A program made the translations under genes and the position numbers. The notes below the pieces were generated by a model. The model saw nothing but the letters and a program-made list of their open reading frames with translations, did no database searches and was not told the DNA's origin. From assembly GCF_900639915.1 (NCBI RefSeq), contig NZ_CAAAID010000006.1:62001-126000 (forward strand): DNA of 64,000 nt, written 5' to 3'. Origin of the DNA: Legionella nagasakiensis (GTDB lineage: Bacteria; Pseudomonadota; Gammaproteobacteria; Legionellales; Legionellaceae). This document shows positions 1 through 9,498 of the stretch, piece by piece; positions within the stretch are counted from its first letter, which is position 1; every line of letters starts with the position of its first letter.

Positions 1-1233
1 GTTCGTAACAATTTGGAAGCAACATTAAAAGAAGTCCGTTTGTTAAGAGACGATGCATTGGCTTTACGGACTCGTGTTCATGAGCGTATCAACAGGATTG
101 ATGCTATTCTCCCTAGAAACGATGCCAGAGTAGGGCCTGAACTTCTTAAAAAGACGCTGGTGCTGGAAAAACTGGTGAACAATCCTGTGTTGTTTGCTGA
201 CGATAAGCGAGCATATCGCAATCCGTGGGTTCATCGTAATGGGAATCGGGTTACCAACATCGCGCCAGGTGGAAGTCCGCAGCATCTTCGTATCACGTTT
301 AGTTCCAAGATCCCGGATGATATGATTGCGATGCTTCGTCGCTGGACAGATTCGCGTTCCTCGCCGATTCGTCGTTCAGATAAAGAGATTGAGATTTTAC
401 AAGAGGATTTACAAAGGCTTACAGAAGCTGCGATGTTTCCTGAACATTACCTGGAATTGACGAGAAGCAATTATCTTGATGTAAATGATTTAAGGGTGAT
501 GCAAAGAGGGTATGGTGAAGGTCATCGGACCAGAATAATTGCAGCTATTGAATCTTATAACGCTACGAGGCCAATGACCACAGAAGCGGCTTGTCGTTTG
601 ATGAGCGACATGGAAGAAACCCTAAAAGGATATATTGCAACGGCGAACGATAAAGGATTTGGTATGCATGTCCTTAAGAAGTTCCAGTTCGATCAGCAGC
701 AAAAATTGCAGCGACTGATGCCTGATGAACAACGGCCGGCGCAAATCAATGAGGCATTTAGTGCAGCCTTGAAACTTGACCGGGTGGAAGAGTTTAATGC
801 GGTTGTGCGGGAAGCCGTAAAACGTGATAGACTGACCGATAGGATATTTACTGACTTTTTGCAGCGATGTATTGACGATGCGGCAACAGCTTCTGCTGAT
901 CCCCACGCGCATTTTCGTGCGATAGAACTCAGCCGTGGTCTGCAGGAGGCTGCGACGGCCGCCATTATGCAACTGCAACAACCCATAGCCCGTGAGGCGG
1001 TGGTGCCTGTAGAGCCTGAGCCGATGGTGCCAGTAGTCACCGTACCTTTGGCAGTAGCAGTGCATCATGAGGAGGCTGATGAATTGGCCGCCGTTGATCC
1101 GTTGGCGGAACAGGATGACATGTTGCATCGGGAAGCGGAAATTTTTGCTGAAAGTGAGCGGGTTTTTGCTCAACGAGGAACACCTCCTGCGCCTGAGGAA
1201 CCAGAACGTCCAACGGTTACAGTACACGTATAA
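1..1233 (+). CDS. Hypothetical protein, 5' end outside window
   Basis: The frame is open from the first base, so the true start lies upstream; an internal TTG at 13 is not a convincing start. About 410 residues are visible. They are charged and probably mostly helical, and end in a Pro/Glu/Val-rich low-complexity tail of about 80 residues. No signal peptide, membrane segment or catalytic motif is seen. The acidic, polar C-terminus and the following unknown gene fit a Dot/Icm effector candidate, but this is inference. Function not recognised. Confidence 0.7.
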   Translation, partial: VRNNLEATLKEVRLLRDDALALRTRVHERINRIDAILPRNDARVGPELLKKTLVLEKLVNNPVLFADDKRAYRNPWVHRNGNRVTNIAPGGSPQHLRITFSSKIPDDMIAMLRRWTDSRSSPIRRSDKEIEILQEDLQRLTEAAMFPEHYLELTRSNYLDVNDLRVMQRGYGEGHRTRIIAAIESYNATRPMTTEAACRLMSDMEETLKGYIATANDKGFGMHVLKKFQFDQQQKLQRLMPDEQRPAQINEAFSAALKLDRVEEFNAVVREAVKRDRLTDRIFTDFLQRCIDDAATASADPHAHFRAIELSRGLQEAATAAIMQLQQPIAREAVVPVEPEPMVPVVTVPLAVAVHHEEADELAAVDPLAEQDDMLHREAEIFAESERVFAQRGTPPAPEEPERPTVTVHV

Positions 1234-1265
1234 AAAAAGGGTGCAGATCAAACAGGATAGCAATT

Positions 1266-2117
1266 ATGCCTTTTTTTCGAGAAAAGCAATTTAAAGCCGT
1301 TGATGACTTATTAACAAAAGAAGATTATCCCACAGCGATCGCCTTAATGCAGCGTTGGCCTCCAGCTAATTGGGCTCTATTTCAACTGCAATATCCTGCT
1401 CATACATCGAAACTGCAACAGGCAGAGTTTGAGGATTTTTGGCAAGATTGTCGGGATAAACTGCGATTGCCCGGGCATCCTGATTTTCGTTTTCAAAAGC
1501 AAGCGGATCTTTCCGATGCTGATTTTGTCAGTGGCTATGTCTTTTATCTATTAGCACTCAACAATAAAGAAGATAGGGAAAAATATCAGACTTATATGCA
1601 ACATGCCATTAGCCATAAGTCGGTACACGCTCTTCAGGCGCTGATGCATGATTTAATTATTCAAGAATCAGCTGCGAAAGAACAGTATTATGAACTCTTA
1701 AGTCAAGCAGTGTTAACGATGGAAAATATGGTTAAACATCATGGGACTGCGGGTTATTTGCTCTTGGCAAAAGGTTATTTACGTCTGGCCATGATCGCCA
1801 GTGAATCTGATGGTGAAACTCAGGCTCGCAGCAGTGCTGTATTCATTTTTGTTTTGAAGACCTTGTATTTGGCACGATTTGCCGAAGAAGATTCTGCAGC
1901 TGATGTGCATAATGCTTTTTTTGGTCGCGGCATTTCCAAAGGAGCGCCGTTTGGTTTTGAACGCATTGATGACATGATTGATAAATGTCGTGATCTGCTC
2001 GGTGATTCTTTGCCCAGGCCCATGCAGGAATTTATTAGAACACAGGCCAAAAATACTTACGAGCAGCATCGAAGACATGTTGAACCGTCGCATCGTGTTA
2101 CTGCTGGCTCCGCTTGA
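1266..2117 (+). CDS. Hypothetical helical protein
   Basis: ATG start 32 bases after the preceding stop, so probably co-transcribed with it. The 283-residue product is soluble, with alternating helical segments that recall TPR/Sel1-like repeats (for example the stretch around residues 90-190). It has no signal peptide or membrane span. Its tail is basic and polar. I do not recognise a characterised family. The pairing with another unknown gene and the Legionella setting make an effector or Legionella-specific role possible. Confidence 0.7.
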   Translation: MPFFREKQFKAVDDLLTKEDYPTAIALMQRWPPANWALFQLQYPAHTSKLQQAEFEDFWQDCRDKLRLPGHPDFRFQKQADLSDADFVSGYVFYLLALNNKEDREKYQTYMQHAISHKSVHALQALMHDLIIQESAAKEQYYELLSQAVLTMENMVKHHGTAGYLLLAKGYLRLAMIASESDGETQARSSAVFIFVLKTLYLARFAEEDSAADVHNAFFGRGISKGAPFGFERIDDMIDKCRDLLGDSLPRPMQEFIRTQAKNTYEQHRRHVEPSHRVTAGSA

Positions 2118-2290
2118 ATTAAAACATGCTGTTTCCTCTAGAATATGGCCATCTTCAGAATGAGCGTTCATAGACAGGGTTGAACTCAAAAAATGGAATG
2201 TGTCTTGATCGCTCTTACAAAACTCATTGTGAATATTTTTACACATTGTGTACTATAATTTTACATGTGAGCGACCTATGGAGGAACAAC

Positions 2291-3193
2291 ATGGCCCAGC
2301 AAATCAAAAAGAATAATTTTGCAGATGCTTTTAGTATTCATCAACATTACATTGATATTTTAAATTGCATACCGAATATTGTTTACTGGGTTGATAATGA
2401 TTGTGTTCTCAAAGGCTGCAATAATCAGTTCATCCAAATGCTTGGTTTGCAGAAGATAGGCGATTTAAAAGGGACGCCTTACGATCAGATGGCAAAACAT
2501 ACCCCATGGCCAAAGGAGCGTATTGAAGCATTTAGGCTGGATGATATGAAAGTCATTTTTTCAGGGGTGGCTCAATATGATGTTGAAGAATCTCCCATTT
2601 TTGATGAAAAAAGGGAAGCCATTTATTATCTTGTCAGACGAACTCCCTTACTGGATCGAAATGGGCAAGTAACTGGACTGGTCGTAGTATTCACGGATAT
2701 TTCAGAACGAAAAAAATTGGAATCCCGACTCAGTGACCAAAAGAATAGTCAGGAACATTCTAAGGCCGAACATGTGCTGGCTGAGGAGCCGCATGTATTG
2801 ATGGTGGAAGACAACTTCATTGCTCAGAAAGTTGAGGAAGCGCTCTTAACTGCGCTTCATTGTCATGTTGATATCGCGGATTCAGGGGACAAGGCGCTTA
2901 AATTATTTGGCCCTGGCAAATACGATATTGTATTTATGGACATTGGACTGGAAGATACTTCCGGGTATATGGTTGCCAAAAAATTTCGGCAGATGGAGGA
3001 AAACACCAAATTTCATGTGCCTATCATTGCCTTAACGTCTTATCAGGCCGATGTGGTTAAATACGATTGTAATGATTATTTTATGGATGGTGTTCTTACA
3101 AAACCACTCACCAGTGAACAGGCAAAACAGATCATCCAGCATTTCATCTATCATGAAAATATTGATGTTGCTGGATTGAAATCCGTTAAATGA
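2291..3193 (+). CDS. PAS domain - response regulator receiver protein
   Basis: ATG at 2291 is chosen because GAGGAAC stands just upstream; an in-frame upstream ATG at 2180 lacks this. The 300-residue protein has a PAS domain (about residues 20-140, with the typical end FTDISERKK) joined by a short charged linker to a receiver domain (about 170-290). The receiver shows the acidic pair in MVEDN, the phospho-acceptor Asp in VFMDIG, a Thr in ALTSY and the Lys in LTKPL. There is no histidine kinase, HPt or DNA-binding part, so it probably relays a sensed signal to partners. A TATAAT lies at 2254-2259. Confidence 0.85.
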   Translation: MAQQIKKNNFADAFSIHQHYIDILNCIPNIVYWVDNDCVLKGCNNQFIQMLGLQKIGDLKGTPYDQMAKHTPWPKERIEAFRLDDMKVIFSGVAQYDVEESPIFDEKREAIYYLVRRTPLLDRNGQVTGLVVVFTDISERKKLESRLSDQKNSQEHSKAEHVLAEEPHVLMVEDNFIAQKVEEALLTALHCHVDIADSGDKALKLFGPGKYDIVFMDIGLEDTSGYMVAKKFRQMEENTKFHVPIIALTSYQADVVKYDCNDYFMDGVLTKPLTSEQAKQIIQHFIYHENIDVAGLKSVK

Positions 3194-3195
3194 GT

Positions 3196-3873
3196 CTAGG
3201 GAAGATAGTAATAAGGATTGGGCAATTTAAATCCTTTTTCCGCATAACCACCAGCCAAATCGCTGAATTGATCGCCAATGGTTGCAATAATGGTATAGCC
3301 GCGATTGGCAATGGCTGCTCTTGTTTGAGATTTAAAAGGGATGATGGACGGTTTATCATAGTTCTCGGGTTTTAAATAAATCCCTGCCCATTGTTGATAT
3401 CCAGCCAATTTTAAATTTTTGGCGGTAGCCTGTCGTTCGGATTCTTTTCTGCCGGTTACAAAAAAGACAGTGATTCCATGAGCTAATGCTTCCTGATAGA
3501 ACGATAACATGGGTTGAATGGCGGGCGCATCGGCCGCTAAGATTTCTTTATGCAATTGTTCTTTATTGGCAACGAAATGACGTGCAGCCATCTTGTCATA
3601 GTTGGATAAACTGGTTTCGTCAATATCAAGAATAATGGCTAGTTTTTCCGGTCGGGATGCTTTCTGATTGGTTTTGACTCTTGTCATGACATAATTGCGC
3701 GCATGAATGATTGCTTCAGTCAATTCTTTTTGATATTCACCCGAATCATGATAGGCCATGACTTCATGGGTTAGCTGTGCAAGATTTTGCGGTTCGGCAA
3801 AAGAGGTTGTCGTTAATGAGAGAGTGCAAGCAATTGCAAGCAGGGTATTGGTGACCATCTGGAATTTATTCAT
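3196..3873 (-). CDS. Secreted HAD acid phosphatase (class B / subfamily IIIB)
   Basis: Start MNKFQMVTNT at 3873 is preferred: it opens a signal peptide of about 24 residues ending near SFAEP, and the promoter at 3911-3938 would put the transcript start near 3904, which excludes the most distal upstream ATGs. The mature protein carries the HAD nucleophile motif ILDIDET and the FFVTGRKE motif typical of non-specific acid phosphatases. It should act in the periplasm or outside the cell on phosphomonoesters. It converges with the PAS-receiver gene, with only two bases between the stops. Confidence 0.88.
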   Translation of the reverse strand: MNKFQMVTNTLLAIACTLSLTTTSFAEPQNLAQLTHEVMAYHDSGEYQKELTEAIIHARNYVMTRVKTNQKASRPEKLAIILDIDETSLSNYDKMAARHFVANKEQLHKEILAADAPAIQPMLSFYQEALAHGITVFFVTGRKESERQATAKNLKLAGYQQWAGIYLKPENYDKPSIIPFKSQTRAAIANRGYTIIATIGDQFSDLAGGYAEKGFKLPNPYYYLP

Positions 3874-3910
3874 ACGATATGCCGGTAAGCTGCTCATTTG
3901 CATGCGCTGC

Positions 3911-3938
3911 ATTATACCTTGAACCATGTGTTTGTCAA
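3911..3938 (-). promoter_or_regulatory. Sigma-70 promoter of the acid phosphatase gene
   Basis: On the minus strand there is a perfect TTGACA (3933-3938), a 16-base spacer and a perfect TATAAT (3911-3916), about 40-65 bases before the chosen start codon. Confidence 0.75.
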
Positions 3939-4091
3939 TGGTTCATAATGGATATATTTAATCCATATTTGTTTTAATTTTAATCTCCCTCGTTATTTGT
4001 GTGCGCTCGGAAACTGAATTCAGCTAGGCATGAAACATTTTGTATGTCTGATTTGCGCGTGCGTTAGCAGAGTTTAAGTGCACTACAATTT

Positions 4092-4125
4092 CCTGGATAG
4101 CGCTTTTGTGCACTATCCAGGCTAC
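4092..4125 (-). repeat. REP-like palindrome with GTAG head
   Basis: CCTGGATAG and CTATCCAGG form the arms. Read on the minus strand, GTAG precedes the palindrome. Similar elements recur at 15.2, 32.6, 35.8, 46.8, 47.6 and 56.0 kb. The rest of 3939-4200 shows no gene. Confidence 0.75.
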
Positions 4126-4204
4126 AGATTAGGGTCGTTTAGCATGCCCTGTATTGGTCATTGCTATTAAAATGAGGTATTATTAACACTTTTCTTAAAA
4201 TAGA

Positions 4205-4263
4205 ACTAAATTGGTACTATATTAAATAGTGATTTATAATTAAGACTAATACAGTACTAGATT
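4205..4263 (+). promoter_or_regulatory. suf operon promoter with repeated operator
   Basis: Two 19-base direct repeats, ACTAAATTGGTACTATATT (4205-4223) and ACTAATACAGTACTAGATT (4245-4263), match at 14 positions and lie exactly 40 bases apart. The second contains the near-palindrome CTAATACAGTACTAG (12 of 15 symmetric). A promoter TTGGTA (4211-4216), 18 bases, TATAAT (4235-4240) lies between and over them. This suits binding and autoregulation by the Rrf2 protein encoded next, which is inference. Confidence 0.6.
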
Positions 4264-4281
4264 GTTCAAGGCAGGAGTGGT

Positions 4282-4752
4282 ATGCTGCGCATCAGTAAGT
4301 TGGCCGATTATGGAACAGTAGTTATGGTGTATCTTGCCAAGCGTGCCCAGCGTGTTTGTAATGCGCGCGATATTGCATTGCATACCCATCTGACTGTGCC
4401 TACGGTCAGTAAATTATTAAAACGCTTGACGGCGGCAGGCTTGTTGACTTCGGCGCGTGGCGTGGCAGGAGGATATCGATTGCAACGCCCGGCTGTAGAG
4501 ATTTCAGTGGCAGAGATTATTTATGCTTTGGAAGAAAATCGTGGGCTTACAGAATGCAGTACTCAGCCTAATGAATGTTCTTTGCAAGGCGTTTGCCACA
4601 TTCAGGGTAATTGGCAATTAATCAGTCAGGCAATTGAATCGGCCTTGCACAGCGTTAGTTTGGAGGTGTTGGCGAAGCCTTCGCTGCAAGCCTCCGATCT
4701 TGAACGCATCAAGCAAATATCTCCCAGGATTGCCGTACGGGAGATGGAGTAA
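4282..4752 (+). CDS. Rrf2-family Fe-S regulator of the SUF operon
   Basis: A 156-residue protein with an N-terminal winged helix ([11 protein letters not shown], then the recognition-helix region [12 protein letters not shown]) and a wing RGVAGGYRL typical of Rrf2 proteins. Three cysteines spaced in [15 protein letters not shown] (about residues 92-106) are placed like the cluster ligands of IscR and SufR-type regulators. It is the first gene of the suf cluster and its stop overlaps the sufB start by one base. It probably senses Fe-S status and represses this operon through the site upstream. Confidence 0.9.
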   Translation: MLRISKLADYGTVVMVYLAKRAQRVCNARDIALHTHLTVPTVSKLLKRLTAAGLLTSARGVAGGYRLQRPAVEISVAEIIYALEENRGLTECSTQPNECSLQGVCHIQGNWQLISQAIESALHSVSLEVLAKPSLQASDLERIKQISPRIAVREME

Positions 4753-6209
4753 TGGAGTCAGTAATGGCTAAAAACGCACAAATCAACTCCCTTCTTGAGC
4801 GGGAATATCAACACGGTTTTGTAACGGATATTGACGTTGAAACGTTTCCGCCAGGACTGGATGAGCAAGTCATCCGTCGTTTGTCTGCGATTAAAGGCGA
4901 GCCGGAATTTTTATTGGAATGGCGTCTTAAAGCGTATCATCATTGGTTGACAATGACACATCCTGATTGGTCTAGTGTGCATTACCCGCCAGTGGATTAT
5001 CAAGCCATTTCCTATTACTCGGCGCCCAAGAGTAAAAACGACGGGCCAAAGAGCCTGGACGAGGTCGATCCGGAGTTGCTGCGTACTTACGAAAAACTCG
5101 GTATTCCCCTGCGTGAGCAGGAACTGCTGGCTGGTGTTGCCGTGGATGCCGTGTTTGACAGTGTTTCAGTTGCAACGACGTTTAAAGCGAAGCTTGCGGA
5201 GAAAGGCGTCATTTTTTGTCCTCTTTCCGAGGCCGTGAAAGAATATCCTGATCTGGTGCGTAAATATTTAGGGTCAGTCGTGCCTTATCGTGATAATTTT
5301 TACGCAGCATTGAATTCTGCTGTATTCAGCGATGGTTCCTTTGTTTATATTCCTAAAGGCGTGCGCTGTCCCATGGAATTATCGACGTATTTCCGAATTA
5401 ACGCGGCGTCCACCGGACAGTTTGAGCGTACCCTTATTGTTGCAGATTGCGATAGCTATGTGTCTTATTTGGAGGGATGTACGGCGCCCATGCGCGATGA
5501 AAACCAGCTGCATGCTGCGGTGGTTGAACTGGTGGCTCTGGATGGCGCGCAAATTAAATATTCAACGGTGCAAAATTGGTACCCTGGCGATAAAGAAGGC
5601 AAGGGTGGTATTTACAATTTTGTGACCAAGCGCGGTGCTTGCCGGGGCAAACGCTCAAAAATTTCCTGGACCCAGATAGAAACCGGCTCAGCCATCACCT
5701 GGAAATATCCCAGTGTGGTATTGCAAGGGGATGAATCGGTGGGTGAATTTTATTCGGTTGCTGTCACCAATAATTATCAACAGGCTGATACAGGAACAAA
5801 AATGATTCATTTGGGTAAAAATACCCGTTCGACGATTATTTCCAAGGGCATCAGTGCAGGGCATGCTCATAATGCCTACCGTGGATTGGTACGTATCGCC
5901 CCAACCGCGATGAATGCGCGCAACTATACCCAGTGCGATTCGATGTTGATGGGAAGTGAGTGTTCAGCGCATACGTTTCCTTATATCGAGGTCAAACATC
6001 CATCTGCACAAGTGGAGCATGAAGCCACGACGTCAAAAATCAGTGAGGAGCAATTGTTTTATTGTCAGCAACGCGGTCTCAGTACGGAAGATGCTGTATC
6101 GATGATCGTCAACGGTTTTTGTAAACAAGTATTGAAAGAGTTGCCGATGGAATTTGCGGTGGAAGCCACCAAATTATTAGGTATCAGTCTGGAAGGGGCA
6201 GTAGGTTAA
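4752..6209 (+). CDS. sufB: Fe-S cluster assembly protein SufB
   Basis: The 485-residue protein is the right length for SufB, the scaffold subunit of the SufBC2D complex on which clusters are built in the cytosol. Diagnostic stretches are visible: [22 protein letters not shown], the conserved Cys in [18 protein letters not shown], and [10 protein letters not shown] with its conserved Glu. The start overlaps the regulator stop; a second ATG at 4764 also has a GGAG in front and could be used instead. SufC follows after one base. Confidence 0.96.
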   Translation: MESVMAKNAQINSLLEREYQHGFVTDIDVETFPPGLDEQVIRRLSAIKGEPEFLLEWRLKAYHHWLTMTHPDWSSVHYPPVDYQAISYYSAPKSKNDGPKSLDEVDPELLRTYEKLGIPLREQELLAGVAVDAVFDSVSVATTFKAKLAEKGVIFCPLSEAVKEYPDLVRKYLGSVVPYRDNFYAALNSAVFSDGSFVYIPKGVRCPMELSTYFRINAASTGQFERTLIVADCDSYVSYLEGCTAPMRDENQLHAAVVELVALDGAQIKYSTVQNWYPGDKEGKGGIYNFVTKRGACRGKRSKISWTQIETGSAITWKYPSVVLQGDESVGEFYSVAVTNNYQQADTGTKMIHLGKNTRSTIISKGISAGHAHNAYRGLVRIAPTAMNARNYTQCDSMLMGSECSAHTFPYIEVKHPSAQVEHEATTSKISEEQLFYCQQRGLSTEDAVSMIVNGFCKQVLKELPMEFAVEATKLLGISLEGAVG

Positions 6210-6210
6210 G

Positions 6211-6963
6211 ATGTTATCAATCAATCAATTACACGTTGCAATTAATGAACAACCCATTTTAAAGGGAATTGACCTGGAAGTAGGTGCCGGAGAAGTGCAT
6301 GCCATTATGGGACCGAATGGCTCAGGAAAAAGTACGTTGTCAAAAGTACTGGCTGGGCATCCTGCTTATGAAGTGACAGAGGGTGAAATCACTTACTTAG
6401 GCCAGGATTTGCTTCCTTTAGACCCTGCCGAACGAGCACAGGCTGGTATTTTTATGTCATTTCAATATCCAGTAGAAATACCAGGCGTCACGAATATTAA
6501 TTTTTTAAAAGCCTCCGTTAATGCGGTGCGCAAGAGCCAGAATAAAAAACCATTGGATGCCATTGAATTTTTAAGTTTCATTCGTGAGAAATGTCAATTA
6601 CTCGATATGGATGAACAGTTTCTATATAGAAGCATTAATGAAGGATTTTCTGGTGGTGAGAAAAAACGCAATGAAATCCTGCAAATGGCAGCCCTTGAAC
6701 CGAGGCTTGCCATTCTTGATGAAACGGATTCCGGTTTGGATATTGATGCTTTGCGCGTGATTTCGCAGGGAGTTAATGCAATGCGCGGAGAAGATCGTTC
6801 CATCATTCTGGTAACGCATTATCAGCGGTTATTAAACTATATTGAACCTGATTACATCCATGTGTTGGCGAATGGCCGAATTATTAAGTCAGGCGATAAA
6901 TCACTGGCTCATCAGCTGGAAGATAAAGGGTACAGTTGGCTGGAAGAAGTGGAGCAGGCATGA
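6211..6963 (+). CDS. sufC: Fe-S cluster assembly ATPase SufC
   Basis: A 250-residue ABC ATPase. Walker A GPNGSGKST is at residues 34-42, the signature FSGGE at 146-150 and Walker B LAILDETD at 166-173, followed by the SufC-typical SGLDIDAL. It powers conformational change of the SufB-SufD pair. Its stop codon overlaps the sufD ATG (ATGA), indicating translational coupling. Confidence 0.97.
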   Translation: MLSINQLHVAINEQPILKGIDLEVGAGEVHAIMGPNGSGKSTLSKVLAGHPAYEVTEGEITYLGQDLLPLDPAERAQAGIFMSFQYPVEIPGVTNINFLKASVNAVRKSQNKKPLDAIEFLSFIREKCQLLDMDEQFLYRSINEGFSGGEKKRNEILQMAALEPRLAILDETDSGLDIDALRVISQGVNAMRGEDRSIILVTHYQRLLNYIEPDYIHVLANGRIIKSGDKSLAHQLEDKGYSWLEEVEQA

Positions 6964-8240
6964 GCGAACTTTTGGACTTTTACCAACAGGAGGCTGCATT
7001 ACATCAGTCTCAAATACCGTGGCTTGCGAATCTGCAGCATGATGCCTTGACTGATTTTGTCAAGAAAGGCTTTCCTACACGCCATCATGAAGATTGGAAA
7101 TATACGGCCATTGATTCGTTTCTGAAGCAGCGTTTTTCTGTAAAACAGGCTGCTCATATGGCTATACAAGACGTTCAGACGACTGTTCCAGATGGTCGGC
7201 CTATTACCATAGCCAATGGTACGGTTATTAGCCTGGATGCCGCTACTACTGATTTACCAGAAGGCGTGATCGTGCAGCCTCTGACTGAAGCATGGTGCCA
7301 TTATCCTGAAAAAGTTGAGCCTTATTTGGGAAAGATTCTCCAGCATGAGCACGGTTTTCAGGCTTTGAATACTGCGATGTTGCAACATGGGGTATTTATT
7401 TATCTGCCGAAAGACGTGCAGCTGGAGAAGCCATTCGTTCTAACTCATTGGCAAGATAAAACCAACCAGGCGGTTTATCTGCGTCATTTGATTGTCGCGG
7501 AAACAGGCAGTAGCGTAACACTTGTTGAGGATTTTCAAGGGATTGCGGATGGTTGTTATTTTACAAATACGGTGACAGAAATCCATGCGGCGGATAAGGC
7601 CAGGATCAATCATTACAAGATCCAACGCGAAAGTAAGTATGCATACCATGTTGGCCATGTTGCGGTGAGGCAATCTGCTGATAGCGAAGTCAATAGCCAT
7701 TCTTTAAGTCTGGGTGGAAAACTGGTGCGCAGTGATATCAGCATCCGCTTATCTGGCTTTCATGCCCGTTGTTTATTAAATGGAATTTATGCACCTGCCG
7801 AAGGCCAACATATTGACCATCATACTTATGTGGCGCACGAGGTACCTGATTGTCAAAGCATACAGGATTATAAAGGAATTATAGCAGGTGCTTCACGGGC
7901 AGTGTTTAACGGTAAGGTATTTGTTGCTCAAGATGCCCAGCGTACTGAGGCAACGCAGCAAAATAAGAACTTATTACTTGGGGAACACGCTGAAATTGAT
8001 ACCAAGCCGCAATTGGAAATTTTTGCGGATGACGTGGTATGCACGCATGGCGCTACTGTGGGGCAGTTGGATGAAGACGCCTTATTTTATTTGGCCACTC
8101 GCGGCATTGACAAAGTTGAAGCAAGCCGCTATTTGATTCAGGCATTTACTGAGGATAATGTGCAAAACATGACACACAAGGAACTGGCTGGTTGGATACG
8201 TCAACTATTATTAAACGTTTGTCGTGACAACAATTCTTAA
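6960..8240 (+). CDS. sufD: Fe-S cluster assembly protein SufD
   Basis: ATG at 6960 overlaps the sufC stop; an upstream in-frame ATG at 6936 lies inside sufC and is not needed. The 426-residue product has the SufB/SufD beta-helix core, with hallmark segments KPQLEIFADDV and CTHGATVGQLDEDALFYL that carry the conserved His. It pairs with SufB and is needed for iron delivery in known systems. Confidence 0.95.
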   Translation: MSELLDFYQQEAALHQSQIPWLANLQHDALTDFVKKGFPTRHHEDWKYTAIDSFLKQRFSVKQAAHMAIQDVQTTVPDGRPITIANGTVISLDAATTDLPEGVIVQPLTEAWCHYPEKVEPYLGKILQHEHGFQALNTAMLQHGVFIYLPKDVQLEKPFVLTHWQDKTNQAVYLRHLIVAETGSSVTLVEDFQGIADGCYFTNTVTEIHAADKARINHYKIQRESKYAYHVGHVAVRQSADSEVNSHSLSLGGKLVRSDISIRLSGFHARCLLNGIYAPAEGQHIDHHTYVAHEVPDCQSIQDYKGIIAGASRAVFNGKVFVAQDAQRTEATQQNKNLLLGEHAEIDTKPQLEIFADDVVCTHGATVGQLDEDALFYLATRGIDKVEASRYLIQAFTEDNVQNMTHKELAGWIRQLLLNVCRDNNS

Positions 8241-8253
8241 ATAAGGGGAAGGC

Positions 8254-9498
8254 ATGAGTAGAGCGAACCAGATCGAAACATTGGACTTGGATGCCATACG
8301 TCTTGATTTCCCTGTGCTGCAGCAGAAAATCAATGATAATCCTCTGGTTTATCTGGATAATGCCGCCACGACCCAAAAACCAAACGCGGTGATTAAAGCC
8401 ATGGCGGATTTTTACAGCCATGATAATGCCAATGTGCACCGCAGTGTTCATACATTGAGTGTGCGTGCGACTCAGCAATTTGAAGCCGCACGCGAAAAAG
8501 TTCAGCGTTTTATTCATGCAAGCCATACGCATGAATGCATCTTTGTGCGTGGGACGACGGAAGCGATTAATTTGGTCGCCCAAAGTTTTGTTGCACCTCG
8601 AATTCGACCTGGTGAAGAAATTTTAATCACTCATATGGAGCATCATTCAAACATCGTTCCTTGGCAGATGGTGTGTAAAAAAACAGGCGCTCGCTTGGAG
8701 GTTGCACCCATTTCACTGGAAGGCGAGGTGCTTCTCGATGAGTTTGAAAAAAAACTGTCAAGCAATACCAAGTTTGTTGCCATCAATTACGTTTCAAATG
8801 CGTTAGGTACGATTAATCCGGTTAAGCAAATGATTGAAATGGCCCATGCCCATGGTGCTTTAGTTTTACTCGATGGTGCGCAAGCGACTGCTCACTTGCC
8901 GATTGATGTCCAGTCTCTTGATTGTGATTTTTATGCGTTTTCGGGTCATAAAATGTATGGCCCGACAGGCATAGGGGTTCTTTGGGGGAAAGAAGCGTTA
9001 TTAGATGCCATGGCGCCTTATCAGGGCGGAGGCGAAATGATCAATTACGTGACGTTTGCCGCCACCGATTATGCTCCCTTGCCTTATAAATTTGAAGCTG
9101 GAACTCCGAATATTGCTGGTGCCATTGGTTTGGCAGCGGCTATGGATTATTTGTGGTCATTGGATTTGGAAACCATTGTTGCCTATGAATCGCATTTGCT
9201 TGATTATGCTGTCCAGGCGGTGCAATCCGTGAAAGGGTTTAATTTGATTGGGACAGCAAAGGATAAAGTGCCCATTATTTCTTTTGTTCATGGCAAGATC
9301 CATGCCCATGATATTGGGACGATTCTCGATGCAGAAGGGATTGCCATACGTAGCGGTCATCACTGTGCCATGCCGCTGATGGATTTTTTTGAGGTACCGG
9401 CAACCACCCGTATTTCTTTATCGTTTTATAATACAGAACGGGAAATTGATGCTTGTATCAAAGCATTGCATAAGGTGAAAGAGGTATTTGCCAAATGA
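8254..9498 (+). CDS. sufS: Cysteine desulfurase SufS
   Basis: A 414-residue class V PLP enzyme that releases sulfur from cysteine for cluster assembly. The PLP lysine is K233 in SGHKMYGPTG and the catalytic cysteine is C371 in RSGHHCAMP, the group II (SufS) arrangement. TTEAINLVAQ and MEHHSNIVPWQ are also typical. It starts 13 bases after sufD with GGGGAAGG upstream. Its stop overlaps the start of sufU, whose product should accept the persulfide. Confidence 0.96.
   Translation: MSRANQIETLDLDAIRLDFPVLQQKINDNPLVYLDNAATTQKPNAVIKAMADFYSHDNANVHRSVHTLSVRATQQFEAAREKVQRFIHASHTHECIFVRGTTEAINLVAQSFVAPRIRPGEEILITHMEHHSNIVPWQMVCKKTGARLEVAPISLEGEVLLDEFEKKLSSNTKFVAINYVSNALGTINPVKQMIEMAHAHGALVLLDGAQATAHLPIDVQSLDCDFYAFSGHKMYGPTGIGVLWGKEALLDAMAPYQGGGEMINYVTFAATDYAPLPYKFEAGTPNIAGAIGLAAAMDYLWSLDLETIVAYESHLLDYAVQAVQSVKGFNLIGTAKDKVPIISFVHGKIHAHDIGTILDAEGIAIRSGHHCAMPLMDFFEVPATTRISLSFYNTEREIDACIKALHKVKEVFAK

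Noticed and set aside
622-1263. Long minus-strand frame opposite the first gene
   Set aside because: Lies wholly over a better plus-strand frame and its product is rich in Arg, Cys and His without domain character.
2228-2245. CRP-like TGTGA ... TACACA sequence before the PAS-receiver gene
   Set aside because: The right half does not match the consensus at proper spacing; A/T-rich chance similarity is likely.
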